Assembly (NCBI RefSeq): GCF_029029505.1 | Contig: NZ_JAKJSD010000007.1 | Coordinates: 124,001 to 188,000, forward strand | DNA: 64,000 nt | Source of the DNA: Ancylomarina sp. DW003 | GTDB lineage: Bacteria > Bacteroidota > Bacteroidia > Bacteroidales > Marinifilaceae | Direction of reading: 5' to 3' | Notes under the pieces: model-generated | Told to the model about the DNA's origin: nothing | Seen by the model: only the letters and a program-made list of their open reading frames with translations | Databases searched by the model: none | Position numbers and translations under genes: made by a program | Shown: one piece after another, positions 17,609 through 27,384 of the stretch | Numbering within the stretch: position 1 is the stretch's first letter | Layout: each line of letters opens with the position of its first letter

Positions 17609-17940
17609 GATGATGAGGTAGTTACTGATTCGAAGAAAACTGCCAGCTAATTACTGAGCAACTGTTGTAATAGAGCCAGAGCCTACAAGCTTTGGCTTCT
17701 TTATGCTTTTTATTTTGAGCATGAATCCTTCAACTATTGAGGAGAGAGAATCTATTTTGCAACTTGTTTTAAGTTTACTTCTTATTTGTTATTGTTTAGT
17801 GTGGTAAATTCTTAATTTTAGTGATCGAAAAAACAAAGTGTTGTTATCCCTCCTTATAGGTGGGATATAACATCTTTTATATACTAGCAAGCGAATAAGC
17901 AGTATCAGAGCAACTTACTCAAATATAAATATTTAATAAA
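17609..17940 (+). other. intergenic region with terminator and leader hairpin
   Basis: 332 bases without a gene. It contains the terminator at 17674-17702 and a leader hairpin TATCCC-T-CC (17845-17853) / GG-T-GGGATA (17859-17867) 74 bases before the K+ channel start. I see nothing else in it. Confidence 0.6.
17674..17702 (+). terminator. terminator after ClpP-like gene
   Basis: Stem AGCCAgAGC / GCTtTGGCT with one mismatch, followed by a T-rich tail. Confidence 0.6.
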
Positions 17941-18504
17941 ATGGCAAACTTTCATAAAAATATTACTTCAAATCTTGAAGTAGCACCATGGGGTGACATA
18001 AAACATGATTTTAAGAAAAATTTTAAATCTATAATATTTACATTTATTGTATTGGTAATTTACATATTATTATCAAGTTTTATCATCAGCCTGTTTGAAC
18101 AAGGCTGGTCTTTTCTTCAAAGTATGTATTTTACAATAATTAACACCACAACTGTAGGTTTTGGAGATATATATCCAATGAGTTCTGGAGGTAAAATAAT
18201 TGCATGTGTAAATGCAGTAGTTGGTCTTGTGTTTTTTGGTGCAATTGTAGCATTAGTTTCACTTGCGTTTCAACCAAGTTCTACATCTGAAAATATTAAT
18301 CATTCGATTCCTAAAGCCAAAGGCGGTAATAAAAGTAAAACAACAAAAATAGCTGAAGGTATAGCTTGCCTTACTGAATTGCTTTCAGATAGAGAAAATT
18401 GTGACAAAATAACTACTGACAGAATGTGTATTAGAATTCGCTTAAATAATGAGTTAGACTGTAAATTCTATGATATTGACATTATTATTAATAACCATGC
18501 GTAG
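17941..18504 (+). CDS. two-helix potassium channel
   Basis: A 187-residue membrane protein. Helix one is at about residues 30-52. A pore region carries the selectivity filter TTTVGFGD at about 71-78, and helix two is at about 87-108. This is the minimal KcsA-like architecture, expected to form a tetrameric K+ channel. The cytoplasmic tail (residues 110-187) is Lys/Ser-rich and then contains a Cys-containing segment (ACLTELLSDRENC, RMCIRIRL) that I do not recognise; there is no RCK domain. A dispersed-repeat copy follows about 60 bases after the stop. Confidence 0.85.
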   Translation: MANFHKNITSNLEVAPWGDIKHDFKKNFKSIIFTFIVLVIYILLSSFIISLFEQGWSFLQSMYFTIINTTTVGFGDIYPMSSGGKIIACVNAVVGLVFFGAIVALVSLAFQPSSTSENINHSIPKAKGGNKSKTTKIAEGIACLTELLSDRENCDKITTDRMCIRIRLNNELDCKFYDIDIIINNHA

Positions 18505-18566
18505 TGCAAGATATTATACATGATTGCGAAGTTTGAATTCATTATTAGTCAATGTCAGCTGGTAAA

Positions 18567-18615
18567 GCTAAATTGTCATGGGCGGTAATACTCAAATTGA
18601 AAGTTTAGTACAATT
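18567..18615 (+). repeat. dispersed repeat family, copy A
   Basis: One of three related sequences in the window, with conserved core GCTAAaTTgTCATGGGCGGT then TTGAAAGTTTAGTACAATT. It lies just downstream of an accessory gene, as do the copies at 43298 and 44264. The ends (GCTAAA / TTTAGT) form an imperfect dyad. Confidence 0.6.
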
Positions 18616-18624
18616 GAGAAACGC

Positions 18625-18649
18625 AGCAAGCCAATACAATTGGTTTGCT
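18625..18649 (+). other. stem-loop following repeat copy A
   Basis: Stem AGCAAGCCAAT / ATTGGTTTGCT with a 3-base loop. A similar AGCAAGCC hairpin follows copy B at 43357, so this hairpin may be part of the repeat element. Confidence 0.55.
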
Positions 18650-18666
18650 TAAAATATTTTAAAAAG

Positions 18667-18698
18667 AAAACTATCGCTCTGTTCCATGATAGTTTTGT
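18667..18698 (+). terminator. terminator downstream of K+ channel
   Basis: Stem AAAACTATC / GATAGTTTT with a 12-base loop and a short T-rich tail. Confidence 0.6.
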
Positions 18699-18775
18699 AT
18701 AAAGGCTTAAAATACCTGAATCAATAAAAACACTTATAACCAATTGAAAATATATTTTGAATTAAATCAATTAAA

Positions 18776-19123
18776 ATGAGCTTAAAAGATAATCACATTA
18801 CTTATGTTGAATTCAAAGCGAATGATCTCGGAAAAATAAAGGCATTTTACACCAGTGCTTTCAATTGGACGTTTACGGATTATGGCCCAACTTATGTGGC
18901 TTTTTCAGAAAGCGGTCTAGACGGGGGCTTCGAAAAATCCGAAGAGCCAATTATTAACGGAGTCTTAGTTGTTCTCTACCATAAAAACCTTGAAGAAATA
19001 AAGAATAAGATCGTTGAATCATTGGGGACAATTTCAAAAGACATTTTCTCTTTTCCTGGTGGACGTCGTTTTCATTTTATCGATCCAACAGGAAACGAAC
19101 TTGCTGTTTGGTCAGATAAGTAA
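18776..19123 (+). CDS. VOC (glyoxalase-like) family protein
   Basis: A 115-residue protein with the vicinal oxygen chelate fold. It opens with ITYVEFKANDLGKIKAFYTSAFNW, has DYGPTYVAFS mid-way, and ends with GGRRFHFIDPTGNELAVWS, where the family's last metal/substrate strand (the DPxGN motif) lies. Such proteins bind small molecules or detoxify them; the substrate cannot be inferred. The next gene begins 58 bases downstream on the same strand. Confidence 0.88.
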   Translation: MSLKDNHITYVEFKANDLGKIKAFYTSAFNWTFTDYGPTYVAFSESGLDGGFEKSEEPIINGVLVVLYHKNLEEIKNKIVESLGTISKDIFSFPGGRRFHFIDPTGNELAVWSDK

Positions 19124-19181
19124 ACTTATACTAAAATCAATTAACAGGCATAATAAGGTCTATCCTCAAAGGATCATAACC

Positions 19182-19739
19182 ATGGGAAAAAAGATTATTT
19201 ATATACTTCTAGGCTTATTTTTACTAAACTCATGTAAAGCTCAAAATAAGATGATTGATAAAACAGTAGTTAAAGAGTTAGATATTGAGCGGTATTTGGG
19301 CACTTGGTTCGAAATTGCTCGCTACGATCATAGTTTTGAGCGCGGACTTGTTGGCGTTAAAGCAAATTATTCCATGCGACCTGATGGTAAAATAAAAGTA
19401 GTAAACAGCGGGTATAAAGGAAATCTTTCGGGTGAATACTCCGAAGCCATTGGTAAGGCTAAAATTCCTGATCCTTTGAATGCTCCTGGAAAGTTGAAAG
19501 TCTCATTCTTTTGGATCTTTTATGGGGATTATTTTGTGTTCGACTTAGAGGAAAATTACAAATGGGTAGTTATTGGGAGTAGTACTGATAAATACTTGTG
19601 GATACTCTCGCGTACACCCCAAATGGATAAAAGCACCTATGATGGCATTTTGAAAAGACTAAGTAAAAGGGGCTATGATGTGAACAAACTTATCGAAGTT
19701 GAACAAGAAAAGAAGAACAAGTTTGATAAGAATACTTAA
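19182..19739 (+). CDS. blc: outer-membrane lipoprotein lipocalin (Blc-like)
   Basis: A 185-residue lipocalin with a lipoprotein signal peptide (LLGLFLLNSC, Cys at about residue 18). The start at 19182 is chosen because it opens the signal peptide; the longer in-frame extension overlaps the VOC gene. Lipocalin signatures are LDIERYLGTWFEIARYDHSFERG, VKANYSMRPDGKIKVVNSG, GKLKVSFFWIFYGDYFVFDL and WVVIGSSTDKYLWILSRTP. Bacterial Blc-type lipocalins bind lysophospholipids or other hydrophobic ligands at the outer membrane. It is likely co-transcribed with the VOC gene. Confidence 0.9.
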   Translation: MGKKIIYILLGLFLLNSCKAQNKMIDKTVVKELDIERYLGTWFEIARYDHSFERGLVGVKANYSMRPDGKIKVVNSGYKGNLSGEYSEAIGKAKIPDPLNAPGKLKVSFFWIFYGDYFVFDLEENYKWVVIGSSTDKYLWILSRTPQMDKSTYDGILKRLSKRGYDVNKLIEVEQEKKNKFDKNT

Positions 19740-20087
19740 GGTTAATTTTGTTTGCTTTCAATGATTTTTATTCTCATTTTGCTTAACATAGAAATTGTTG
19801 AGATTCAAATTTACTTTAGAGGTGGGGGTAGAATAGAATTTCGTAAAAAACACGATTAAATTTATTTTTGAGATGCTTTCTTAAAAACTGACTCCATATT
19901 CATGTTTAAGTCATATTTCATCATTACTATATAGATTTGTTCTATTTTATAATTGATAAGTATTTTGTAGAACTTTCATAAGATATATGTTCCCTACTTT
20001 TCATAAATTTATATTCACTTAAAAAACTTTTTTGGCTAATTAAAGGGAAGTTGATAAAGAAATAAAATTGAATCAAAGCTCAAAAAA
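19740..20087. other. intergenic region without recognised feature
   Basis: 348 AT-rich bases between the lipocalin and the small membrane protein. I see no open reading frame, clear hairpin or repeat. Confidence 0.5.
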
Positions 20088-20351
20088 ATGAAACAGGAAA
20101 ATCTAGCTGCATTGAGTTTCGAACAACTCAAACATAAAAAGAAAACTTATATTGCTTTACTTACATCATTTGCAGTCATGCTAAGTTTGCTTATTGTACT
20201 GGTTGGCTTTATGTACTTTAGCTCAGGAATGACTCCTTTAATCGCAGTACCCTTCGCTTTATTGCCTTTATTTGTTTTTGGGTGTAGAAATTTGAGAGCT
20301 ATATATAAAGAAATTGAATACCGCTCAGTTTCATCTTCTCGTTTTAAATGA
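20088..20351 (+). CDS. small two-helix membrane protein
   Basis: An 87-residue protein: a charged N-terminus (MKQENLAALSFEQLKHKKKTY), membrane helix one at about residues 22-44, helix two at about 50-66, and a basic tail (KEIEYRSVSS). Short proteins with this 'LAALSxEELKxKKK' start occur in Bacteroidota and have been labelled redox-active disulfide protein 2, though no CxxC is present here. Function unknown. Confidence 0.65.
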   Translation: MKQENLAALSFEQLKHKKKTYIALLTSFAVMLSLLIVLVGFMYFSSGMTPLIAVPFALLPLFVFGCRNLRAIYKEIEYRSVSSSRFK

Positions 20352-20423
20352 AAACCTAAGAATTTGTTTATTGTTAAGCTAAATTTATAAATTGTTAATA
20401 TACATCAAATTACTAATATAAAT

Positions 20424-22319
20424 ATGTTGAGAACGAAGATAGTACATTTGCTTATAGGCTTTTTGTTATGCAGTCAACTATTAGCGAGTAATACAGGAGA
20501 TAAAAAAGTGAAAACTAAGGTGAAAGAGGTGACGGTTTTTATTGAAGGTGCACAACTTAAGCGTGAAAAAAAAATTGATCTTGAAAAGGGTATAACTAAT
20601 CTAACTTTTACAAATCTTTCTCCCTTTATCGATGCAAAAAGTGTACAAGTAAAAGCAGAAGGTAATGTGACAGTCTTATCGGTAAACCATCAACAAAATT
20701 ATATCGATAAGCTTAATAAATCGAAAGAAGTTGAAGCCATTGAGGTAAAACTTAAAATACTAGGTAAGCAATTAAAATTGGAAGAAACTTATTTATCCAT
20801 TATTAATGATGAATTAAGTTTGTTAAAGGAAAACTGTGTAATCAGTGGTAAGAATAACCAGATGAGTATGGCTAACCTAAAGGAGGCTTCTAATTTTTAT
20901 AGTACAAAACTCACAGCCTTAAAATTAAAAAAGATTGAAAGAGAGAATACGCAATCGGAATTGTATTCGGAAAAAATAAAACTTGAAAACCAATTAAAAA
21001 CACTAAGTGGTAAGAAAAATAATGCTGAGGGTGAAATAGTTGTTCGAGTAAAAGCTGATACAAAGACAAGTCCAAAATTTAAACTCTCTTATTTAGTTGG
21101 TAATACAGGATGGTTTCCATCTTATGATGTACGAGCAAAGAACATTAATGAGCCCGTACAATTAATCTATAAAGCAAACCTGCGGCAGGACACGAAAGTT
21201 GACTGGAATAATGTCAAACTTAAGTTTTCTTCTTCAAACCCCAAAATCTCAGGAGTTGCACCAGAGCTAAAGACTTATTTCTTGGATTATAACTCACATC
21301 CTCCTACTTACAACTTAGCTATAAATTCGGTAGCTGGAAGAGTTGTATCCGCTGAAGATGGTTTGGCAATTCCAGGTGTAAGTGTGGTTGTTAAAGGAGC
21401 AACTATTGGGACTGCAACAGATATTAATGGTAGATATTCTTTGACAATGCCAAGTAATGCCAGTCATTTGGTTTATTCTTTTGTAGGTATGAAATCACAA
21501 ACATTAGCCGTTAAAAGCTCGGTTATGAATGTGGATTTAGAAGCAGAGCCTTTGGCAATGGATGAAGTTGTTGTCGCTGGCTATGGTGCATCAAAAAGAC
21601 ACTTGAAGGCATTGCAGGGAAGAACACCAGGCATATCTATAAAAAAGAAAGAAAAACTGAAAAGGCTAAGCAATTTAAATCTTACTATCCCTTTTCAGAA
21701 TACCGAGAAGCAAACTAATGTTGAGTTTGAGGTTAAAACACCTTATTCTGTAAAGTCGGATAATAAAAATTATTCAGTAGATATGACCCATTATGAGCTG
21801 CCAGCTTCATTTCAGTATTTCTGTATTCCTAAAATAGATGAAAAGGCTTATTTGATTGCAAATATTAAAGATTGGGAAAAATACAAGTTGTTAGAGGGGG
21901 AGGCAAACATATTTTTTGAAGGAACATTTATAGGAAAATCACTTTTGGATATTCAAAATGCTTCGGATACCCTGCAAATTTCTATGGGGAGCGATAAGAG
22001 TGTTATCGTAAAACGTGAAAAGTTTAAAGATTTTACGACGAGACAATTCATTGGTTCTAAAAAGGAAGAAACGCGTGCTTGGAAAACTCATATTAAGAAT
22101 AATAAGAATCAAGCAATTCAAATGATTATCCTTGATCAGATTCCAGTTTCTCAGCTTGAGGAAATTGAAGTAGAAATTCAAAAGATGAGTGGTGCTAAAC
22201 TCAATAAAGAGAAGGGAGAACTCAAATGGGAATTCAGTTTAGAACCAACTAATAGAAAAGAATTGGAGCTAAAATACTCTGTGACTTATCCAAAATCTAA
22301 GCAATTAATTATTGAATAA
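20424..22319 (+). CDS. MuiA-like DUF4140/DUF4139 protein with inserted SusC-type domain
   Basis: A 631-residue secreted protein with a signal peptide (residues 1-22). An N-terminal DUF4140-like region (KVKEVTVFIEGAQLKREKKI) is followed by a coiled-coil segment (about 95-205) and the DUF4139 beginning (LSYLVGNTGWFPSYDVRAK, KANLRQDTKVDWNNVKLKFSS). At about residues 300-395 it carries a complete carboxypeptidase-regulatory-like module (AGRVVSAEDGLAIPGVSVVVKG, GTATDINGRYSLTMPS) and the SusC plug-like MDEVVVAGYGASKR. DUF4139 then resumes (ELPASFQYFCIPKIDEKAYL). The MuiA family name comes from a mucoidy inhibitor; the biochemical role is unknown. Confidence 0.82.
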   Translation: MLRTKIVHLLIGFLLCSQLLASNTGDKKVKTKVKEVTVFIEGAQLKREKKIDLEKGITNLTFTNLSPFIDAKSVQVKAEGNVTVLSVNHQQNYIDKLNKSKEVEAIEVKLKILGKQLKLEETYLSIINDELSLLKENCVISGKNNQMSMANLKEASNFYSTKLTALKLKKIERENTQSELYSEKIKLENQLKTLSGKKNNAEGEIVVRVKADTKTSPKFKLSYLVGNTGWFPSYDVRAKNINEPVQLIYKANLRQDTKVDWNNVKLKFSSSNPKISGVAPELKTYFLDYNSHPPTYNLAINSVAGRVVSAEDGLAIPGVSVVVKGATIGTATDINGRYSLTMPSNASHLVYSFVGMKSQTLAVKSSVMNVDLEAEPLAMDEVVVAGYGASKRHLKALQGRTPGISIKKKEKLKRLSNLNLTIPFQNTEKQTNVEFEVKTPYSVKSDNKNYSVDMTHYELPASFQYFCIPKIDEKAYLIANIKDWEKYKLLEGEANIFFEGTFIGKSLLDIQNASDTLQISMGSDKSVIVKREKFKDFTTRQFIGSKKEETRAWKTHIKNNKNQAIQMIILDQIPVSQLEEIEVEIQKMSGAKLNKEKGELKWEFSLEPTNRKELELKYSVTYPKSKQLIIE

Positions 22320-22346
22320 AACTATTGGAAACAATTAAGATAAAAA

Positions 22347-22381
22347 AAACACTTCTACTCATTAGAGTAGAAGTGTTTTTT
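22347..22381. terminator. bidirectional terminator
   Basis: Perfect 14-bp stem AAACACTTCTACTC / GAGTAGAAGTGTTT with ATTA loop, A-run before and T-run after, between the converging genes at 20424 and 22403. Confidence 0.9.
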
Positions 22382-22402
22382 GCAATTATTATGCTTGAGC
22401 TT

Positions 22403-25093
22403 TTACAAGTTATATTTAACTGTGAATAGGAAATAACGAGGCTGCACATAGTAGGTCGATGATGAGAAGGCATAATCCGTATCGCTACTCTGGTTTAGAG
22501 ATCTTGTATCCAAAAGATTTTTCCCTTTCAATCCAAATTCCCACTTACTATCTTTCTTTTGGTAGATTAACTGGGCTTCCAGAAAATCATATTCATTCTC
22601 AATCGTGTTCTCCTTATTGGTGTAAGAATAGAAATCATAATCAGCCGTTAAAATCAATTCCTTGAGAATAACTGCATCCAATTTCAGGTAAGGTCGTTTG
22701 GTGTAGTAACTGGTTGAGGTTTCACCTCGGTCATAATTACTAACTGAGTAGGCATAACCCAATTCCAAATTAGGAGCTTTCTTAAAGTTGGTCGATAGTG
22801 AGCCGCTATAGTTTTGATTCAAAGATTCAGAAGCACTTGGTAGCGAGTTGATCAGGTTATTGGTTTTTGACCAGGACAAATTGGCTTTTGTCGAAAACTT
22901 GAAGTGCTTAAAAGTACGCTGGTATCTTAGATTGCCAGAAAGAGACTCATCTTCTAAATTGGAGTTGATGCTTGTCTTTATCTGGTTGATCCCTTCAGGT
23001 ATTACATCACTCTTTAATGCATCTATTCGTTTGGTATAGGTTATATTGGCAAACATGTGTGTAAAGTTAAACATGTTAAAGGAGAAGAAATTCAAAGAAA
23101 GGTTATGATTTAATGAACTTTCCAAATCTCTGTTTCCACTGTACACCGAGTTGTAATTGTTAAGAACATAGGATTGAGCAAATTTACTCACATCGGTAAA
23201 CGAGCGTGTTATTTTGTAGTTGAAACGTAAATTCTCTGATTTTTTTAATTGAACATTGATGTACATATCAGGTAATACTGACGTTAAATCATCTTTAACT
23301 GTGCTTCCCAACTGTTTGTTTTTTGTTTGATACTGGTGCAAACTAAGTCCCGGATTAAAAGTAAAGATACCAGCCTGTAACTTGTAGTGAAAAGCCATAA
23401 ACAAATCGGAAACATTATAGGTCACATCATTTTTATACTGATTCCCGACCATATCTAATTCAGATCCACTATCAAGAATTTGGAAGATCTTCGAATCAAA
23501 ATTCTGATGATTCTGTGTGGTCCCCAATGTGAATTGGATATTACTCTTGTCACCAGTGATATAATAATAGTCCAGCTTAGCATCTACTTTATTCGTTAGA
23601 ATATTCTTCTCTTGGTTTATATTATAAAGACTTTGTGTTTGATTAACAGGAAACAAATCAACGAAGGCAAATTCGTTTCGAATCGCATTATAAAACGGAT
23701 CTTCGTCTTCGTACAAGTGTTGTGCTTCAAATGCAAAGATATTTTTGTCGTTTAAGGTGTAGTAGATATTTGTATTCTGATTGACAGTAGTTGGTTTTTG
23801 CTTTTTGTTCTGTATGATAACATCAGTGCTATTATTTACGATAGAAGTGACAGATTCTTCCTCTTCATCATCAGATTTTTTAAGCATGACATCGTAGTCG
23901 AACTGGAAATTAGCATTTGGCTTATATACCGAACTAAATTTGACTAAACCCAAATTAACATCCTGATCGTTTTGCTTGATGGCTTCTTCAACCTGCGACT
24001 GATTGCCATTCAACTTATAGGTTGTTGAACTTTGTGTTTCCATTTTAGTACCTGTGTAGGAGTATATTCCGAAACCACTTAAATCGAGAGCTTTATTGGG
24101 TGAGAAGCTGAAATTAAGTGCAGCAAATTTGGTGTCGACATCCTTAGCTTTATTGTTTTGAGCTGTCGATATGCCCAAACTGTTAGCTCCGGTACTAAAA
24201 GATGAGCCGCCATTGCGATTAAAATTCTTAAACCCACCTGTAAAGTTCATAAAATCACGACGAGTGAAAGGTACTTCACCAATATTATTCATATCGGTAA
24301 TAAGGTTCAAACTGAACTCAGGAGAATAGTAAAAGAGCTTGGGGTGTGCGAGGAACTTCTCGTCAGGACCTGCTCCCGCAGTTAATTCACCAAACCAGAA
24401 ATTCTTTTTACCCTTCTTAAGCTTGATGTTCATGGCAATATTATCGTTGTCATTTGTCAAGCCTCTCATCTGACTAATTTCATTATAGTTACGAAGTACT
24501 TCGACTTTATCAACGGCATCGGCAGGAATATTCTCTGTTGCAATCTTTGAATCTCCATCGAAGAAATCTTTACCTTCCACCATTACTTTCTGCACTTTTT
24601 TCCCTTCAACCTCAATTTGCCCATCGTCGTTAAGTTCTACACCAGGTAATGCAACTAGAACATCTTTTAGCTTTTTTTCGGTTCCAGTCGTAAAAGAGTC
24701 GGTGTCGTAAACAATGGTATCACCACGTACAGAGACAGGCATCTTATAGGTCACATCAACCTGATTGAGTAAACTGTTCTCTTCAAAAAGCGTCACATTT
24801 TTAGTAAGATCGGCTTCCTTAGTCGATAAGTTAAATTCGGCTGGCGTACATCCCAAATAACTGACTTTTATATTGTAACTTGTATTTATTTTAAGACTCA
24901 GCTTGTAATTACCTTTATGATTTGTTACACAATAAGATTCCAAGGCTTTAGATTCTGCATTTAAGGCAATGATATTTGCCATTTCGAACCCTGTGCCAAT
25001 GCTATCTTTTACTGTTCCAGTTAGGTGGATGTTTTGAGCGAAAACGGAAAAGTAAGCGCACAGCAGAAGGATAGAGGAAATTAATTTCTTCAT
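22403..25093 (-). CDS. TonB-dependent-type outer-membrane beta-barrel protein
   Basis: An 896-residue outer-membrane protein. It has a signal peptide (residues 1-19), an N-terminal carboxypeptidase-regulatory-like beta-sandwich (HLTGTVKDSIGTGFEMANI, SYLGCTP), a plug-like region (TGTEKKLKDVLVALPGVELNDDGQIEVEGKKV, VEGKDFFDGDSKIATENIPADAVDKVEVLRNYN), and a large beta-barrel of the OMP_b-brl type ending in FLFTVKYNL. Proteins of this type are usually encoded beside GLPGLI proteins, as here. The transported substrate is unknown; peptides or metals are possible. Confidence 0.88.
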   Translation of the reverse strand: MKKLISSILLLCAYFSVFAQNIHLTGTVKDSIGTGFEMANIIALNAESKALESYCVTNHKGNYKLSLKINTSYNIKVSYLGCTPAEFNLSTKEADLTKNVTLFEENSLLNQVDVTYKMPVSVRGDTIVYDTDSFTTGTEKKLKDVLVALPGVELNDDGQIEVEGKKVQKVMVEGKDFFDGDSKIATENIPADAVDKVEVLRNYNEISQMRGLTNDNDNIAMNIKLKKGKKNFWFGELTAGAGPDEKFLAHPKLFYYSPEFSLNLITDMNNIGEVPFTRRDFMNFTGGFKNFNRNGGSSFSTGANSLGISTAQNNKAKDVDTKFAALNFSFSPNKALDLSGFGIYSYTGTKMETQSSTTYKLNGNQSQVEEAIKQNDQDVNLGLVKFSSVYKPNANFQFDYDVMLKKSDDEEEESVTSIVNNSTDVIIQNKKQKPTTVNQNTNIYYTLNDKNIFAFEAQHLYEDEDPFYNAIRNEFAFVDLFPVNQTQSLYNINQEKNILTNKVDAKLDYYYITGDKSNIQFTLGTTQNHQNFDSKIFQILDSGSELDMVGNQYKNDVTYNVSDLFMAFHYKLQAGIFTFNPGLSLHQYQTKNKQLGSTVKDDLTSVLPDMYINVQLKKSENLRFNYKITRSFTDVSKFAQSYVLNNYNSVYSGNRDLESSLNHNLSLNFFSFNMFNFTHMFANITYTKRIDALKSDVIPEGINQIKTSINSNLEDESLSGNLRYQRTFKHFKFSTKANLSWSKTNNLINSLPSASESLNQNYSGSLSTNFKKAPNLELGYAYSVSNYDRGETSTSYYTKRPYLKLDAVILKELILTADYDFYSYTNKENTIENEYDFLEAQLIYQKKDSKWEFGLKGKNLLDTRSLNQSSDTDYAFSSSTYYVQPRYFLFTVKYNL

Positions 25094-25147
25094 TATATTC
25101 TTTGTTTGATATAACTTGTAATGACTGATTTATAATTTTTAGAAGGT

Positions 25148-25981
25148 TTAGCGTCTGCCGCCGTGACCTCTTCCTCGACGCATATTTTTGAAGTTATCAC
25201 GCATTTCTTCCATCTTTGCTTTTGAAATGGCATCGTATTTAGCCTGGTTAACCACTTTTCCTTTGCTAGGCGCCTTTATTTCTATTTTGTCTTTAGGATT
25301 CATGCTAATTTCAGAACACAAAATGCTTGTAATATCATCACTAACTTCAAGAATTAATCCTGGTAAACCCCAATATTCCCCAGGTCCTTGGTTCACTGGT
25401 ATTTCTGGTGAATACCAAGCTGTAATTTCAATTTCTTTTTCGATATACTCTTGCCCTTTGCTTTTCGCATTTCTATTAAAAATGGCAGACATATTTGGCC
25501 TTTTCACAGTTTTGGTAGCAGTGGCCTTAAATGCGGTGTATTTTCCAATTTTCTTGCTTTCGCTTCCCATTTTCCAATTCAATTTTGGCAAGCTGTCCTG
25601 TACCAGAAATATTTTCCCGAAAAGATCATTTTTGCTTGTGTAGCTGGCTTCTTTTACATTTTTGTAATAGTCACCACCAGAACCACTGCCCATCATACCC
25701 AAACGCATTCCACCTTTGCCAGTGCCTGGTTGTTCTAGTTTGATATCTTCTTTATATATGGATTCAATTTGATTAAAATTGAGAATAAAGTTTTTTTCAT
25801 TGGCCTTTTTTATACGCTCCATAATCATCTTTTTCCTATCCTCTGGCATATTTCGAGCTGATAGGTCAACTTTTACTTGAGTTTTACTGTGATAGTATGC
25901 CTTTCCTTGGAAGTCTTGAGCCCATAGGCCAGAAGTCATTATTAATAGAATGCAAGCTAGTAGCAATATATTCTTTTTCAT
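25148..25981 (-). CDS. GLPGLI family protein
   Basis: A 277-residue periplasmic protein with a signal peptide (residues 1-21, ending LWAQ). The family-naming motif appears as GEYWGLPGLILEVSDD near residue 205, preceded by EIEITAWYSPEIPVNQGP. The C-terminus is Arg/Gly-rich (MRRGRGHGGRR). The 54-base gap to the downstream beta-barrel gene indicates co-transcription. The function of GLPGLI proteins is not established; the constant pairing with an outer-membrane receptor suggests a periplasmic accessory role. Confidence 0.92.
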   Translation of the reverse strand: MKKNILLLACILLIMTSGLWAQDFQGKAYYHSKTQVKVDLSARNMPEDRKKMIMERIKKANEKNFILNFNQIESIYKEDIKLEQPGTGKGGMRLGMMGSGSGGDYYKNVKEASYTSKNDLFGKIFLVQDSLPKLNWKMGSESKKIGKYTAFKATATKTVKRPNMSAIFNRNAKSKGQEYIEKEIEITAWYSPEIPVNQGPGEYWGLPGLILEVSDDITSILCSEISMNPKDKIEIKAPSKGKVVNQAKYDAISKAKMEEMRDNFKNMRRGRGHGGRR

Positions 25982-26274
25982 ATTCTGATTAGTTTAGTAA
26001 ATAATGGATCACTTCAATAAGACATTAAAATAATCTAAAGGTTTAATGAGAAATTTGAATATTGTTTAGCTCTTAATTCTTTAAAATCTAGTTTAAACAT
26101 GTTATTATTTGGATACACTTGTTTTTTTAACTTTTCAATATCAAATTTTATTGTTAGCTTTAGTTGTATGCAAATTCTGATCAAAATAATAAGAACTGTG
26201 TTAATGTAATTGCATTTTTGTTTGAATATCAGTTAGTTTCTTGTGAGAGGATAATTGAAATTAAATAAATCGAA

Positions 26275-27384
26275 ATGAGATCGATATATATTGAATTAGA
26301 GGATCAAGTGTCTTTAGGTAGAACTCTTAATTTATACGAAGAAGACAGTCAAATAAAAGCGATCCTGTTTTTTATGGCTGATGAAAACCATCTTTCAGAA
26401 GAAATATTAAAGCCCTTTCTTACCCCAATAAGTAAACCAATTATAGGAGGCGTTTTTCCTGAACTCATCTTTGAGGGAGAACGAAAAAAGACGGGTATTT
26501 TATTATTACCTCTTTTGTTTGATCTGAAAACTCAAGTTTTCGATTTATCTGAGGATCCGGAAATGTACCTGTCCCAATTGGAAGAAGTACAAGAGAATTC
26601 AATGAATCCTATGAGTTCCTTATTTGTATTTACTGATGCTTTAAGTAATAGGAAAGAAGTCTTTCTTGAATCCCTGTTTAACTTCTTTGGAATGAACACA
26701 ACTTATATTGGGGGCGGGGCCGGATCATTAACCTTCGAAAGTTTTCCGTGTATTATTTCAAATGATGGCTTGTTTGAGAATTCTGCCGTTATTGGTTGGG
26801 GAAATAAAAAAATGAGACTGGGTGTTGCACATGGATGGCACACTATTTCGAGCATGTTGAAAGTGACCCAAACAGATGAAAATGTAGTTGAAAGTATTAA
26901 TTGGAAGCCAGCTTTTGAGATTTATAAGGAAGTTGTAGAAGAACATTCTGGTCAAAAATTGACCTTGGATAATTTTTTTGAGATTGCTAAATCTTACCCC
27001 TTAGGAATTGAAAAACTCGATGCAGAGATGATTGTTAGAGATCCGCTTAAATTAATGGATAATGGTTTGCAATTTGTTGATAAAATACGCGAAGGGGAAT
27101 ATGTAAAGATTCTGCATGGAGATATAGATTCTTTACTCTTAGGTGCAAGCTGTGCAAGAGAATCTGCTCTTTCAAAACTTGAAAAATGTATGAATCATGA
27201 TACTCTTTTTTGTATTGATTGTATTTCACGTGTTCTATTTATGGATGATGAGTATGAAAAGGAACTGAATTTGCTTGCAAAAAACAAAGATGTATCTGGA
27301 ATTTTGAGTATCGGAGAAATAGCAAATTCAGGAGAGTCATTTCTAGAGATTTTTAATAAAACAATAGCAATAAGTGTATGGTAG
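26275..27384 (+). CDS. FIST domain sensory protein
   Basis: A 369-residue cytoplasmic protein. The first half matches FIST_N (IKAILFFMADENHLSEEI, KPIIGGVFPELIFEGER, TTYIGGGAGSLTFE) and the second half FIST_C (FEIYKEVVEEHSGQKLTLDNFFEIAKSYPLGIEKL, MIVRDPLKLMDNGLQFVDKIREGEYVKIL, CIDCISRVLFM). FIST proteins are thought to bind small ligands, perhaps amino acids, and signal to kinases or cyclases. Its stop overlaps the start of the adjacent histidine kinase by 7 bases, so the two are almost certainly a functional pair. Confidence 0.92.
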   Translation: MRSIYIELEDQVSLGRTLNLYEEDSQIKAILFFMADENHLSEEILKPFLTPISKPIIGGVFPELIFEGERKKTGILLLPLLFDLKTQVFDLSEDPEMYLSQLEEVQENSMNPMSSLFVFTDALSNRKEVFLESLFNFFGMNTTYIGGGAGSLTFESFPCIISNDGLFENSAVIGWGNKKMRLGVAHGWHTISSMLKVTQTDENVVESINWKPAFEIYKEVVEEHSGQKLTLDNFFEIAKSYPLGIEKLDAEMIVRDPLKLMDNGLQFVDKIREGEYVKILHGDIDSLLLGASCARESALSKLEKCMNHDTLFCIDCISRVLFMDDEYEKELNLLAKNKDVSGILSIGEIANSGESFLEIFNKTIAISVW

